DNA of 64,000 nucleotides from Pratylenchus scribneri (Eukaryota > Nematoda > Chromadorea > Rhabditida > Pratylenchidae): assembly GCA_030063045.1 (NCBI GenBank), contig JAQSEB010000023.1:5456001-5520000 (forward strand). The letters run 5' to 3'. Made by a program: the position numbers and the translations under genes. The notes beneath the pieces were generated by a model. It was not told the origin of the DNA and did not search any database. It saw only the letters and a list, made by a program, of their open reading frames with translations. Positions 44,101-57,675 of the stretch are shown here, in pieces. The first letter of the stretch is position 1; the number at the start of each line of letters is the position of its first letter.

Positions 44101-47100
44101 GCGAACATTTCTGAAAAGAGAAAATATAAAGAAAACACATTTTGGCGAACATTTCTGAAAAGGGAAAACATAAAGAAAACACATTTTGGCGAACATTTCT
44201 AAAAAAGAAAACACATTTTGGAAAACACATTTTGGCGAACATTTCTGAAAAGAGAAAATATAAAGAAAACACATTTTGGCGAACATTTCTGAAAAGGGAA
44301 AACATGAAGAAAACACATTTTGGCGAACATTTCTGAAAAGGGAAAACATAAAGAAAACACATTTTGGCGAACATTTCTAAAAAAGAAAACACATTTTGGA
44401 AAACACATTTTGGCGAACATTTCTGAAAAGAGAAAATATAAAGAAAACACATTTTGGCGAACATTTCTGAAAAGGAAAACATGAAGAAAACACATTTTGG
44501 CCAACATTTCTTAAAAAGAAAACACATTTTGGAAAACACATTTTGGTGAACATTTCTGAAAAGAGAAAATATAAAGAAAACACATTTTGGCGAACATTTC
44601 TGAAAAGGGAAAACATAAAGAAAACACATTTTGGCGAACATTTCTGAAAAGAGAAAATATAAAGAAAACACATTTTGGCGAACATTTCTAAAAAAGAAAA
44701 CACATTTTGGAAAACACATTTTGGCGAACATTTCTGAAAAGAGAAAATATAAAGAAAACACATTTTGGCGAACATTTCTGAAAAGGGAAAACATGAAGAA
44801 ACACATTTTGACGAACATTTCTGAAAAGGGAAAACATAAAGAAAACACATTTTGGCGAACATTTCTGAAAAGGGAAAACATAAAGAAAACACATTTTGGC
44901 GAACATTTCTAAAAAAGAAAACACATTTTGGAAAACACATTTTGGCGAACATTTCTGAAAAGAGAAAATATAAAGAAAACACATTTTGGCGAACATTTCT
45001 GAAAAGGGAAAACATGAAGAAAACACATTTTGGCCAACATTTCTGAAAAAGAAAACACATTTTGGTGAACATTTCTGAAAAGAGAAAATATAAAGAAAAC
45101 ACATTTTGGCGAACATTTCTGAAAAGGGAAAACATGAAGAAAACACATTTTGGCGAACATTTCTGAAAAGGGAAAACATAAAGAAATCACATTTTGACGA
45201 ACATTTCTGAAAAGAGAAAACATAAAGAAAACACATTTTGGCGAACATTTCTGAAAAGGGAAAACATGAAGAAAACACATTTTGGCGAACATTTCTGAAA
45301 AGGGAAAACATAAAGAAAACACATTTTGACGAACATTTCTGAAGAGAAAACAAAGAAAACACATTTTGGCGAACATTTTTGAAAAGAGAAAACATAAAGA
45401 AAACACATTTTGGCGAACATTTCTGAAATGGGAAAACATAAAGAAAACACATTTTGGCGAACATTTTTGAAAATGGAAAACATGAAGAAAACACATTTTG
45501 GCGAACATTTCTGAAAAGAGAAAACATAAAGAAAACACATTTTGGCGAACATTTTTGAAAAGAGAAAACTTAAAGAAAACACATTTTGACGAACATTCTG
45601 AAAAGGGAAAACATAAAGAAAACACATTTTGGCGAACATTTCTGAAAAGGGAAAACATAAAGAAAATACATTTTGACGAACATTTCTAAAAAAGAAAACA
45701 CATTTTGGAAAACACATTTTGGCGAACATTTCTGAAAAGAGAAAATATAAAGAAAACACATTTTGGCGAACATTTCTGAAAAGGGAAAACATAAAGAAAA
45801 CACATTTTGGCGAACATTTCTGAAAAGAGAAAATATAAAGAAAACACATTTTGGCGAACATTTCTGAAAAGGGAAAACATAAAGAAAACACATTTTGGCG
45901 AACATTTCTAAAAAAGAAAACACATTTTGGAAAACACATTTTGGCGAACATTTCTGAAAAGAGAAAATATAAAGAAAACACATTTTGGCGAACATTTCTG
46001 AAAAGGGAAAACATGAAGAAAACACATTTTGGCGAACATTTCTGAAAAGGGAAAACATAAAGAAAACACATTTTGGCGAACATTTCTAAAAAAGAAAACA
46101 CATTTTGGAAAACACATTTTGGCGAACATTTCTGAAAAGAGAAAATATAAAGAAAACACATTTTGGCGAACATTTCTGAAAAGGGAAAACATGAAGAAAA
46201 CACATTTTGGCCAACATTTCTGAAAAAGAAAACACATTTTGGAAAACACATTTTGGTGAACATTTCTGAAAAGAGAAAATATAAAGAAAACACATTTTGG
46301 CGAACATTTCTGAAAAGGGAAAACATAAAGAAAACACATTTTGGCGAACATTTCTGAAAAGAGAAAATATAAAGAAAACACATTTTGGCGAACATTTCTA
46401 AAAAAGAAAACACATTTTGGAAAACACATTTTGGCGAACATTTCTGAAAAGAGAAAATATAAAGAAAACACATTTTGGCGAACATTTCTGAAAAGGGAAA
46501 ACATGAAGAAAACACATTTTGGCGAACATTTCTGAAAAGGGAAAACATAAAGAAAACACATTTTGGCGAACATTTCTAAAAAAGAAAACACATTTTGGAA
46601 AACACATTTTGGCGAACATTTCTGAAAAGAGAAAATATAAAGAAAACACATTTTGGCGAACATTTCTGAAAAGGGAAAACATGAAGAAAACACATTTTGG
46701 CTAACATTTCTGAAAAAGAAAACACATTTTGGAAAACACATTTTGGTGAACATTTCTGAAAAGAGAAAATATAAAGAAAACACATTTTGGCCAACATTTC
46801 TGAAAAAGAAAACACATTTTGGAAAACACATTTTGGTGAACATTTCTGAAAAGAGAAAATATAAAGAAAACACATTTTGGCGAACATTTCTGAAAAGAGA
46901 AAATATAAAGAAAACACATTTTGGCGAACATTTCTGAAAAGGGAAAACATGAAGAAAACACATTTTGGCCAACATTTCTGAAAAAGAAAACACATTTTGG
47001 TGAACATTTCTGAAAAGAGAAAATATAAAGAAAACACATTTTGGCGAACATTTCTGAAAAGGGAAAACATGAAGAAAACACATTTTGGCGAACATTTCTG

Positions 47101-50100
47101 AAAAGGGAAAACATAAAGAAATCACATTTTGACGAACATTTCTGAAAAGAGAAAACATAAAGAAAACACATTTTGGCGAACATTTCTGAAAAGGGAAAAC
47201 ATGAAGAAAACACATTTTGGCGAACATTTCTGAAAAGGGAAAACATAAAGAAAACACATTTTGACGAACATTTCTGAAGAGAAAACAAAGAAAACACATT
47301 TTGGCGAACATTTTTGAAAAGAGAAAACATAAAAAAAACACATTTTGGCGAACATTTCTGAAATGGGAAAACATAAAGAAAACACATTTTGGCGAACATT
47401 TTTGAAAATGGAAAACATGAAGAAAACACATTTTGGCGAACATTTCTGAAAAGAGAAAACATAAAGAAAACACATTTTGGCGAACATTTTTGAAAAGAGA
47501 AAACTTAAAGAAAACACATTTTGACGAACATTCTGAAAAGGGAAAACATAAAGAAAACACATTTTGGCGAACATTTCTGAAAAGGGAAAACATAAAGAAA
47601 ATACATTTTGACGAACATTTCTAAAAAAGAAAACACATTTTGGAAAACACATTTTGGCGAACATTTCTGAAAAGAGAAAATATAAAGAAAACACATTTTG
47701 GCGAACATTTCTGAAAAGGGAAAACATAAAGAAAACACATTTTGGCGAACATTTCTGAAAAGAGAAAATATAAAGAAAACACATTTTGGCGAACATTTCT
47801 GAAAAGGGAAAACATAAAGAAAACACATTTTGGCGAACATTTCTAAAAAAGAAAACACATTTTGGAAAACACATTTTGGCGAACATTTCTGAAAAGAGAA
47901 AATATAAAGAAAACACATTTTGGCGAACATTTCTGAAAAGGGAAAACATGAAGAAAACACATTTTGGCGAACATTTCTGAAAAGGGAAAACATAAAGAAA
48001 ACACATTTTGGCGAACATTTCTAAAAAAGAAAACACATTTCGGAAAACACATTTTGGCGAACATTTCTGAAAAGAGAAAATATAAAGAAAACACATTTTG
48101 GCGAACATTTCTGAAAAGGGAAAACATGAAGAAAACACATTTTGGCCAACATTTCTGAAAAAGAAAACACATTTTGGAAAACACATTTTGGTGAACATTT
48201 CTGAAAAGAGAAAATATAAAGAAAACACATTTTGGCGAACATTTCTGAAAAGGGAAAACATAAAGAAAACACATTTTGGCGAACATTTCTGAAAAGAGAA
48301 AATATAAAGAAAACACATTTTGGCGAACATTTCTAAAAAAGAAAACACATTTTGGAAAACACATTTTGGCGAACATTTCTGAAAAGAGAAAATATAAAGA
48401 AAACACATTTTGGCGAACATTTCTGAAAAGGGAAAACATAAAGAAATCACATTTTGACGAACATTTCTGAAAAGAGAAAACATAAAGAAAACACATTTTG
48501 GCGAACATTTCTGAAAAGGGAAAACATGAAGAAAACACATTTTGGCGAACATTTCTGAAAAGGGAAAACATAAAGAAAACACATTTTGACGAACATTTCT
48601 GAAGAGAAAACAAAGAAAACACATTTTGGCGAACATTTTTGAAAAGAGAAAACATAAAAAAAACACATTTTGGCGAACATTTCTGAAATGGGAAAACATA
48701 AAGAAAACACATTTTGGCGAACATTTTTGAAAATGGAAAACACATTTTGGTGAACATTTCTGAAAAGAGAAAATATAAAGAAAACACATTTTGGCGAACA
48801 TTTCTGAAAAGGGAAAACATGAAGAAAACACATTTTGGCGAACATTTCTGAAAAGGGAAAACATAAAGAAATCACATTTTGACGAACATTTCTAAAAAAG
48901 AAAACACATTTTGGAAAACACATTTTGGCGAACATTTCTGAAAAGAGAAAATATAAAGAAAACACATTTTGGCGAACATTTCTGAAAAGGGAAAACATGA
49001 AGAAACACATTTTGACGAACATTTCTGAAAAGGGAAAACATAAAGAAAACACATTTTGGCGAACATTTCTGAAAAGGGAAAACATAAAGAAAACACATTT
49101 TGGCGAACATTTCTAAAAAAGAAAACACATTTTGGAAAACACATTTTGGCGAACATTTCTGAAAAGAGAAAATATAAAGAAAACACATTTTGGCGAACAT
49201 TTCTGAAAAGGGAAAACATGAAGAAAACACATTTTGGCCAACATTTCTTAAAAAGAAAACACATTTTGGAAAACACATTTTGGTGAACATTTCTGAAAAG
49301 AGAAAATATAAAGAAAACACATTTTGGCGAACATTTCTGAAAAGGGAAAACATAAAGAAAACACATTTTGGCGAACATTTCTGAAAAGAGAAAATATAAA
49401 GAAAACACATTTTGGCGAACATTTCTAAAAAAGAAAACACATTTTGGAAAACACATTTTGGCGAACATTTCTGAAAAGAGAAAATATAAAGAAAACACAT
49501 TTTGGCGAACATTTCTGAAAAGGGAAAACATGAAGAAACACATTTTGACGAACATTTCTGAAAAGGGAAAACATAAAGAAAACACATTTTGGCGAACATT
49601 TCTGAAAAGGGAAAACATAAAGAAAACACATTTTGGCGAACATTTCTAAAAAAGAAAACACATTTTGGAAAACACATTTTGGCGAACATTTCTGAAAAGA
49701 GAAAATATAAAGAAAACACATTTTGGCGAACATTTCTGAAAAGGGAAAACATGAAGAAAACACATTTTGGCCAACATTTCTGAAAAAGAAAACACATTTT
49801 GGTGAACATTTCTGAAAAGAGAAAATATAAAGAAAACACATTTTGGCGAACATTTCTGAAAAGGGAAAACATGAAGAAAACACATTTTGGCGAACATTTC
49901 TGAAAAGGGAAAACATAAAGAAAACACATTTTGGCGAATATTTCTAAAAAAGAAAACACATTTTGGAAAACACATTTTGGCGAACATTTCTGAAAAGAGA
50001 AAATATAAAGAAAACACATTTTGGCGAACATTTCTGAAAAGGGAAAACATGAAGAAAACACATTTTGGCCAACATTTCTGAAAAAGAAAACACATTTTGG

Positions 50101-53100
50101 AAAACACATTTTGGTGAACATTTCTGAAAAGGGAAAACATAAAGAAAACACATTTTGGCGAACATTTCTGAAAAGAGAAAATATAAAGAAAACACATTTT
50201 GGCGAACATTTCTGAAAAGGGAAAAATAAAGAAAACACATTTTGGCGAACATTTCTAAAAAAGAAAACACATTTTGGAAAACACATTTTGGCGAACATTT
50301 CTGAAAAGAGAAAATATAAAGAAAACACATTTTGGCGAACATTTCTGAAAAGGGAAAAAATGAAGAAAACACATTTTGGCCAACATTTCTGAAAAAGAAA
50401 ACACATTTTGGAAAACACATTTTGGTGAACATTTCTGAAAAGAGAAAATATAAAGAAAACACATTTTGGCGAACATTTCTGAAAAGGGAAAACATAAAGA
50501 AAACACATTTTGACGAACATTTCTAAAAAAGAAAACACATTTTGGAAAACACATTTTGGCGAACATTTCTGAAAAGAGAAAATATAAAGAAAACACATTT
50601 TGGCGAACATTTCTGAAAAGGGAAAACATAAAGAAAACACATTTTGGCGAACATTTCTAAAAAAGAAAACACATTTTGGAAAACACATTTTGGCGAACAT
50701 TTCTGAAAAGAGAAAATATAAAGAAAACACATTTTGGCGAACATTTCTGAAAAGGGAAAACATGAAGAAAACACATTTTGGCGAACATTTCTAAAAAAGA
50801 AAACACATTTTGGAAAACACATTTTGGCGAACATTTCTGAAAAGAGAAAATATAAAGAAAACACATTTTGGCGAACATTTCTGAAAAGGGAAAACATAAA
50901 GAAAACACATTTTGGCGAACATTTCTAAAAAAGAAAACACATTTTGGAAAACACATTTTGGCCAACATTTCTGAAAAGGGAAAACATAAAGAAATCGCAT
51001 TTTGACGAACATTTCTGAAAAGGGAAAACATAAAGAAATCGCATTTTGACGAACATTTCTGAAAAGAGAAAACATAAAGAAATCGCATTTTGACGAACAT
51101 TTCTGAAAAGAGAAAACATAAAGAAAACACATTTTGGCGAACATTTCTGAAAAGGGAAAACATGAAGAAAACACATTTTGGCGAACATTTCTGAAAAGGG
51201 AAAACATAAAGAAAACACATTTTGTCGAACATTCTGAAAAGAGAAAACATAAAGAAAACACATTTTGGCGAACATTTCTGAAAAGGGAAAACATGAAGAA
51301 AACACATTTTGGCGAACATTTCTGAAAAGAGAAAACATAAAGAAAACACATTTTGACGAACATTCTGAAAAGAGAAAACATAAAGAAAACACATTTTGAC
51401 GAACATTCTGAAAAGAGAAAACATAAAGAAAACACATTTTTGCGAACATTTCTGAAAAGGGAAAACATGAAGAAAACACATTTTGGCGAACATTTCTGAA
51501 AAGGGAAAACATAAAGAAAACACATTTTGGCGAACATTTCTGAAAAGAGAAAATATAAAGAAAACACATTTTGGCGAACATTTCTGAAAAGGGAAAACAT
51601 AAAGAAAACACATTTTGGCGAACATTTCTAAAAAAGAAAACACATTTTGGAAAACACATTTTGGCGAACATTTCTGAAAAGAGAAAATATAAAGAAAACA
51701 CATTTTGGCGAACATTTCTGAAAAGGGAAAACATGAAGAAAACACATTTTGGCCAACATTTCTGAAAAAGAAAACACATTTTGGAAAACACATTTTGGTG
51801 AACATTTCTGAAAAGAGAAAATATAAAGAAAACACATTTTGGCGAACATTTCTGAAAAGGGAAAACATAAAGAAAACACATTTTGGCGAACATTTCTGAA
51901 AAGGGAAAACATGAAGAAACACATTTTGACGAACATTTCTGAAAAGGGAAAACATAAAGAAAACACATTTTGACGAACATTTCTGAAAAGGGAAAACATA
52001 AAGAAAACACATTTTGGCGAACATTTCTGAAAAAGAAAACACATTTTGGAAAACACATTTTGGCGAACATTTCTGAAAAGGGAAAACATAAAGAAAACAC
52101 ATTTTGGCGAACATTTCTAAAAAAGAAAACACATTTTGGAAAACACATTTTGGCGAACATTTCTGAAAAGAGAAAATATAAAGAAAACACATTTTGGCGA
52201 ACATTTCTGAAAAGGGAAAACATGAAGAAACACATTTTGACGAACATTTCTGAAAAGGGAAAACATAAAGAAAACACATTTTGACGAACATTTCTGAAAA
52301 GGGAAAACATAAAGAAAACACATTTTGGCGAACATTTCTGAAAAGGGAAAACATAAAGAAAACACATTTTGGCGAACATTTCTGAAAAGAGAAAATATAA
52401 AGAAAACACATTTTGGCGAACATTTCTGAAAAGGGAAAACATGAAGAAACACATTTTGACGAACATTTCTGAAAAGGGAAAACATAAAGAAAACACATTT
52501 TGGCGAACATTTCTGAAAAGGGAAAACATAAAGAAAACACATTTTGGCGAACATTTCTGAAAAGGGAAAACATGAAGAAAACACATTTTGGCCAACATTT
52601 CTGAAAAAGAAAACACATTTTGGTGAACATTTCTGAAAAGAGAAAATATAAAGAAAACACATTTTGTCGAACATTTCTAAAAAAGAAAACACATTTTGGA
52701 AAACACATTTTGGCGAACATTTCTGAAAAGGGAAAACATGAAGAAAACACATTTTGGCGAACATTTCTGAAAAGGGAAAACATAAAGAAATCACATTTTG
52801 ACGAACATTTCTGAAAAGGGAAAACATAAAGAAATCACATTTTGGCCAACATTTCTGAAAAAGAAAACACATTTTGGCGAACATTTCTGAAAAGGGAAAA
52901 CATAAAGAAATCACATTTTGGCCAACATTTCTGAAAAAGAAAACACATTTTGGCGAACATTTCTGAAAAGGGAAAACATAAAGAAAACACATTTTGTCGA
53001 ACATTTCTAAAAAAGAAAACACATTTTGGAAAACACATTTTGGCGAACATTTCTGAAAAGGGAAAACATGAAGAAAACACATTTTGGCCAACATTTCTGA

Positions 53101-55927
53101 AAAAGAAAACACATTTTGGTGAACATTTCTGAAAAGAGAAAATATAAAGAAAACACATTTTGGCGAACATTTCTGAAAAGGGAAAACATAAAGAAATCAC
53201 ATTTTGGCCAACATTTCTGAAAAAGAAAACACATTTTGGCGAACATTTCTGAAAAGGGAAAACATAAAGAAAACACATTTTGTCGAACATTTCTAAAAAA
53301 GAAAACACATTTTGGAAAACACATTTTGGCGAACATTTCTGAAAAGGTAAAACATGAAGAAAACACATTTTGGCGAACATTTCTGAAAAGGGAAAACATA
53401 AAGAAATCACATTTTGACGAACATTTCTGAAAAGGGAAAACATGAAGAAAACACATTTTGGCGAACATTTCTGAAAAGGGAAAACATAAAGAAAACACAT
53501 TTTGGCGAACATTTCTAAAAAAGAAAACACATTTTGGAAAACACATTTTGGCGAACATTTCTGAAAAGAGAAAATATAAAGAAAACACATTTTGGCGAAC
53601 ATTTCTGAAAAGGGAAAACATGAAGAAAACACATTTTGGCCAACATTTCTGAAAAAGAAAACACATTTTGGAAAACACATTTTGGTGAACATTTCTGAAA
53701 AGGGAAAACATAAAGAAAACACATTTTGGCGAACATTTCTGAAAAGAGAAAATATAAAGAAAACACATTTTGGCGAACATTTCTGAAAAGGGAAAACATA
53801 AAGAAAACACATTTTGGCGAACATTTCTAAAAAAGAAAACACATTTTGGAAAACACATTTTGGCGAACATTTCTGAAAAGAGAAAATATAAAGAAAACAC
53901 ATTTTGGCGAACATTTCTGAAAAGGGAAAACATGAAGAAAACACATTTTGGCCAACATTTCTGAAAAAGAAAACACATTTTGGAAAACACATTTTGGTGA
54001 ACATTTCTGAAAAGAGAAAATATAAAGAAAACACATTTTGGCGAACATTTCTGAAAAGGGAAAACATAAAGAAAACACATTTTGACGAACATTTCTAAAA
54101 AAGAAAACACATTTTGGAAAACACATTTTGGCGAACATTTCTGAAAAGAGAAAATATAAAGAAAACACATTTTGGCGAACATTTCTAAAAAAGAAAACAC
54201 ATTTTGGAAAACACATTTTGGCGAACATTTCTGAAAAGAGAAAATATAAAGAAAACACATTTTGGCGAACATTTCTGAAAAGGGAAAACATGAAGAAAAC
54301 ACATTTTGGCCAACATTTCTGAAAAGGTAAAACATAAAGAAACACATTTTGACGAACATTTCTGAAAAGGGAAAACATAAAGAAATCGCATTTTGACGAA
54401 CATTTCTGAAAAGAGAAAACATAAAGAAAACACATTTTGGCGAACATTTCTGAAAAGGGAAAACATGAAGAAAACACATTTTGGCGAACATTTCTGAAAA
54501 GGGAAAACATAAAGAAAACATATTTTGACGAACATTTCTGAAGAGAAAACATAAAGAAAACACATTTTGGCGAACATTTTTGAAAAGAGAAAACATAAAG
54601 AAAACACATTTTGGCGAATATTTTTGAAAAGAGAAAGCATAAAGAAAACACATTTTGGCGAACATTTCTGAAAAGGGAAAACATGAAGAAAACACATTTT
54701 GGCGAACATTTCTGAAATGGGAAAACATAAAGAAAACACATTTTGACGAACATTTCTGAAAAGAGAAAACATAAAGAAAACACATTTTGGCGAACATTTT
54801 TGAAAAGAGAAAACATAAAGAAAACACATTTTGGCGAACTTTGAAAAGAGAAAACAAAGAAAACACATTTTGGCGAACATTTCTGAAAATGGAAAACATG
54901 AAGAAAACACATTTTGGCGAACATTTCTGAAAAGAGAAAACATAAAGAAAACACATTTTGGCGAACATTTTTGAAAAGAGAAAACTTAAAGAAAACACAT
55001 TTTGACGAACATTCTGAAAAGGGAAAACATAAAGAAAACACATTTTGGCTATTTTATTGATTTTTTGAATCAGGAAAAATGAAAACACAATTTGGCTAAA
55101 ATTTCGGGAAAGAAAAAACTGAATTTATATTATTAAATTAAGTGGGATTTTAATTCTCTTATAGCATTTACCATTTACTTTTTATTTCTTATAGGCAATT
55201 TATTTGATTCCTGCCAGTTTGCTCCTACTTGGTGCCTTCATCGCTTCGCTTGACGCAATTTTTAATGGGAATCCATTGGTTGCTCTTTTCTTTGCCTTAT
55301 GCTTGCCTATCCTTTTGATCTATGACATCTATTTTGATGTGGTTTATAAGGTTTGTTTAAAAATTATAAATAGGGATTAAATTAATAAAAAATACTGGCA
55401 TTAAAATAATTGAACTGGATACTAAAATTGGACTTTTTTGATTAATTTAAATTATAGCCAATTAAAATTAGGTTAAATTCATTTAATTTCTACGAAATTT
55501 TCCAAGTTTAAATTTAACAGTAGAATTTCCAATTGTGCGGAATTCTTGCCATAAAAGACAAATTGATAATTTGATTAGAACATTGATAAGATTTATTAGA
55601 TATTTTATTTAATTTTTTGTGTGAAAAATTTTTATTCGTTTTAAAGAAAAAGTAGAAAATTTAACTTTGCAAAATTTAAAGTTTTTTCCCAATAAATGTA
55701 AAACAAATAGTTTAATATTTAAGGCATACAAGTACATGAAGGCTGAAAAACAATGGCTGATTGAGAATCCACCGGCTCCAGGCATGGCATTTGGATCCGT
55801 CGTCACCTACACCACCACGACCACCACTCAGCCACAGAACATGGCAAACCCTTCAGCTCCTCAATTTGCCGCTCCGCCGCCCCTTTTTCCGGCTGCAATC
55901 AACGAAGATGCTTTGAAGAACGTGTGA
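41184..55927 (+). CDS. Four-pass membrane protein, LAPTM-like, with satellite-filled intron
   Basis: Exons: 41184-41273, 41926-42111, 55195-55350, 55724-55927; all phase 0. The product has about 210 residues. The N-terminus has NPNYRCCCGAMSAAQGANIF, a Cys cluster just before the first helix. Four hydrophobic helices follow: FAIISLVFHFFLTLLSFVIW, a second over YQILIAILVLVG, a third over IPASLLLLGAFIASL and a fourth over ALFFALCLPILLIYDIYF. The tail is Thr/Pro-rich (TYTTTTTTQPQ) and ends in EDALKNV. Size, four passes and the CCCG motif recall nematode relatives of lysosome-associated LAPTM proteins. That assignment is by pattern only. Intron 2 is 13,083 bp, nearly all satellite. AATAAA at 55980 follows the stop. 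Confidence 0.72.
41401..41859. mobile_element. Long-arm inverted-repeat element
   Basis: AAGCTACGTTTTACACAAAA at 41401 faces TTTGTATAAACGTAGCTT ending about 41859. The arms exceed 100 bp and include GAGCCAATGCGTTGGCTCC-like, CTACCTGATCAAAAAATAA and AAAAATAGAGCAG segments. It sits in intron 1 of the four-pass membrane protein gene. Confidence 0.75.
42227..55048. repeat. 12.8-kb satellite array, 44-bp unit with higher-order structure
   Basis: About 290 copies of a 44-bp unit built on ACACATTTTGGCGAACATTT followed by a purine-rich half (CTGAAAAGGGAAAACATAAA). Variants include GAGAAAATATAAA, GACGAAC for GGCGAAC, GGCCAAC, and a shortened unit with CTAAAAAAGAAAACACATTT. In large parts three variants form a trimer of 134 bp that recurs exactly (for example 42638 to 42772, 45851 to 46029 with an extra unit). 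A larger block of about 1.9 kb is repeated (marker at 43661, 45548 and 47483). The array is confined to one intron. Since neither 44 nor 134 is a multiple of three, long ORFs arise by lack of stop words only. Confidence 0.95.
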
Positions 55928-57675
55928 AGTGAAGGAGAAGGAAAAGAAAACGGAAAGAAGAAAATATAAGAAAATGATTAAATAAACCATGGTGCAGAAA
56001 CTATTTTGGCCTTTAATAAATCAATAAAATTTCAATAAAAATCTGCACCATGGAAAATTCAAAAATCACCAACAAAATCCATTCCAATTTAAATGCATTA
56101 TTTTTAAAAGTTTAATTCAATACATTGCTTTATTCCTTTCAACACTAACCATAATTATGAATTCTTTCCTATTAATAAATGGTTGAAAATTTTTCTACTT
56201 GTTCAAAAAATTTTTTCAAATTTGGAACATTTGTAAGAGAGAAGTAAGGAGCTAGAAATTTTTGAAATTTTGATTGCACGATTTTTTATTCAGTCCATTT
56301 CAAATCAGAATATTCTTAAGGCTTAAGGGTCACCGATCTGAAAAGTTAGGATATCCTCGCTATCGTCAATCCTGAGCCCGAAAATGAGTTCTTATCCCTA
56401 TCCGACCGGATTAAGTTTTAGCTAAAACCCAAAATTCTTTATCGAAAAATGCTAATCATGTTTGGTGTAGCTCTAATCCAGAGAAAATTTATAATAAAAT
56501 TAAAATTTAAAAAGTTTTAAAGTTTTTATCAATTCGTCATTTGAGGACCAAAAAATTAGATCTAATGGAAATTGATGGAAAATTACCAAAATAAAAATAT
56601 AAAAAGGGTAAATCGATTGCGCTTAATCCGAAATTTGCATCCATTTTCCACCAACGGCTTGGGACTATATTCAATTGGATAAACTTTAGTGATGGAACTT
56701 TTTAAATTTTTCCATTTTATTATCAAAATAAATTTGGCTCCGCTTATCATTTCTGCTGCTGAATGCTGCTGATCCATTTTTATAAAAAATCCAATCGGGA
56801 GGACATTCCCATAATCCCAACTGCCACCGACTTTGAGGATCCTTCTCTTCCAATCCCCAAAAGAATAACTGGTTGCTGCCTTAATTGATTTCGTTCTTGT
56901 GCTGCTAATAAATCTGTGCTGGCTGGATAAAAGGCTAATAAGCGGGAGGAATGAGATAATCAATCCACAACTTACACAGTAAATGTCCACTTTTCTGCAC
57001 TTCATGTACAACTAAATTGGCTTTTACAGTTATTTTTTGTTAAAAATCCGTTTTATCTAATTATTATATTGTTTTGATTATCATAAATAATATTCCCTCT
57101 TTTCTAAAAATAAATTTACGAATATTGACTCATTCAATTTAGTGTTGCTTGAAATGTTCCTTTACTCCGAAAATAAAAATAAAATATTGACAAAGAAGGC
57201 TAACAAATATATATGTCGGCACTAAAGTTGAAATTCCAGTAAAGTTGAAATTCACACAATATTTTTGTCAGAGAAGCAGAAAAAAATCGAGATTTCGAAA
57301 AACTAACTATGGGTTTAGGGTTAGGGGCCCGGCAGCGTGGGATTAGGGGTAGGGGCTATGCGCTAGGGTTAGGTTTGTACTCTGCTTCTTCAGCGAAATA
57401 GTGTGCAAATTTCAACTTTAGCGGAATCTCAATTTCAACTTTAGCGCCCACATATAAAAAAACCCATTCAAGTTTGCATGGCTTTCGAGGAGAATTGAGG
57501 CGTGCCCATTCGTTTGTAGCCGTTAATCCCCTATAAACATAGATAGATAGTATCGTCCATCTTTTAAAATTTTTTGATTTTTTGAAAATAATTTAAAATA
57601 AATATATTTTTATTTTAGGAATTCCAAAAAAAATGTTTTTATAAATTATTTTTTAATTGAAAAAATAAGAAAAAA
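55928..57675. other. Intergenic, with weak minus-strand ORF
   Basis: A 12-bp inverted pair CCATGGTGCAGA / TCTGCACCATGG at 55988-56050 lies just after the membrane-protein gene and could fold in its 3' end. A 142-codon minus-strand ORF (57011-56583, starting MYMKCRKVDIYC, with a hydrophobic start) is open but shows no family and no clear splice partners. I give it low weight. Confidence 0.35.
57210..57456. mobile_element. Small MITE with TATATGTCGGCACTAAAGTT ends
   Basis: TATATGTCGGCACTAAAGTT at 57210 faces AACTTTAGCGCCCACATATA ending at 57456. AAGTTGAAATT is repeated inside each arm. The core contains GGGTTAGGG words. Confidence 0.65.

Noticed and set aside
42227..55048. CRISPR-like appearance of regular short repeats
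   Set aside because: There are no unique spacers; the whole unit is repeated, and the locus is inside a eukaryotic intron.
42220..55088. Very long ORFs (up to about 700 codons) on both strands, rich in FRNVRQNVFS or NISEKGKHKENTF
   Set aside because: They follow the 44-bp and 134-bp satellite periods in every frame. They are stop-free repeat artefacts, not proteins.
56583..57011. 142-codon minus-strand ORF as a real gene
   Set aside because: No domain, no splice partners and no paralog seen; kept only as a note in the intergenic entry.
57300..57375. GGGTTAGGG words as telomeric repeat
   Set aside because: Irregular, only a few copies, inside a MITE; nematode telomeres are usually TTAGGC.
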